DNA of 33,591 nt, taken from contig LWCA01000289.1 of assembly GCA_001642005.1 (NCBI GenBank), positions 1 to 33,591 of the forward strand, given 5' to 3'. The translations under genes and the position numbers were made by a program. This document shows positions 33,223 to 33,591 of the stretch, piece after piece. Position 1 is the stretch's first letter. Every line of letters begins with the position of its first letter. The notes beneath the pieces were generated by a model. It had not been told where the DNA came from and did not search any database. It was given only the letters and a program-made list of their open reading frames with translations. The DNA comes from Intoshia linei (taxonomy: Eukaryota > Orthonectida > Rhopaluridae).

Positions 33223-33379
33223 TAAAGTGGTCAGAAAAATACGTACTATCACATATAGTTTATTTGGAATAAATTTTAAGCCGAAAATTTTTATTCGTCA
33301 CCATAGATAAGTAGTTTTGGCTTTACATTTAACACCAATTAAACTAAAATTGATAGTACGTATTTTTCTGGCCACTTTA
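33223..33379. mobile_element. TA-flanked MITE, family M1, copy 2
   Basis: Terminal inverted repeats starting TAAAGTGGTCAGAAAAATAC match their inverse at 28 of 29 positions, and weaker pairing continues to about 70 bp, so the whole 157-bp element can fold into a hairpin. The near-identical ends imply a younger insertion than copy 1. Confidence 0.82.
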
Positions 33380-33591
33380 CTAAAATCATACAGTCGGACA
33401 TCGGATTGGGGCACCATTTTATGAAAAGTGCTCCAAAAACAGGGGTTTTAGTAAGTTATCTAATTTTTCATTGAATATTTAAACTATTGCAATATATCAT
33501 GATATTATATTTGTTTCTATATGAGTCCAACACGGTCTAGGGTGATATTTTCAGGTAAATACCTGAAAAACAAAATTTAATAAAAATCTCA

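Larger units (their letters stand above)
32684..33591. other. Right spacer upstream of HS6ST
   Basis: 5' flank of HS6ST, with no recognisable gene. Holds repeat A copy 3 and MITE M1 copy 2. The plus-strand frame 32700-32894 shows no family signal. Confidence 0.55.

Noticed and set aside
1-33591. tRNA, rRNA or CRISPR arrays
   Set aside because: No cloverleaf with conserved arms, no ribosomal sequence and no regularly spaced identical repeats were seen on either strand.

Overview
The window is very AT-rich, intron-containing nuclear DNA from an animal. A spliced heparan-sulfate sulfotransferase gene indicates a metazoan, and a cilia/flagella gene (CFAP65) indicates ciliated cells or flagellated sperm. 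The phylum cannot be fixed from the sequence. Introns range from 35 nt to about 2 kb, and introns and spacers are crowded with short non-autonomous DNA transposons. Exon models were joined by hand from GT/AG sites, reading-frame phase and remembered family sequence; no search was run.

Layout. 1-3432: no intact gene; a TA-flanked 1.3 kb segment with decayed reading frames, a three-copy repeat and a hAT-like end. 3433-17717 (perhaps to 17784), minus strand: CFAP65 (formerly CCDC108), reconstructed as 37 exons whose phases all agree; the true 5' end is not resolved. 17.8-21.4 kb: spacer with three terminal-inverted-repeat elements and a possible tiny two-exon gene for a secreted peptide (19799-19973, minus). 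21391-27975, plus: condensin I subunit CAP-G in three exons, with a small GC-rich island about 200 bp upstream. 28115-29157, plus: a four-exon gene for a small single-Ig-domain membrane protein, starting only 139 bp after the CAP-G stop. 29251-32683, minus: a three-exon heparan-sulfate 6-O-sulfotransferase (HS6ST), convergent with the Ig gene. 32684-33591: spacer with a near-perfect MITE and a copy of the repeat also present at the left end.

The genes do not form a pathway: chromosome condensation (CAP-G), axoneme assembly (CFAP65) and Golgi glycosaminoglycan sulfation (HS6ST) are independent. The least familiar items are the Ig-domain membrane protein and the candidate secreted peptide, neither of which I can assign to a known family.
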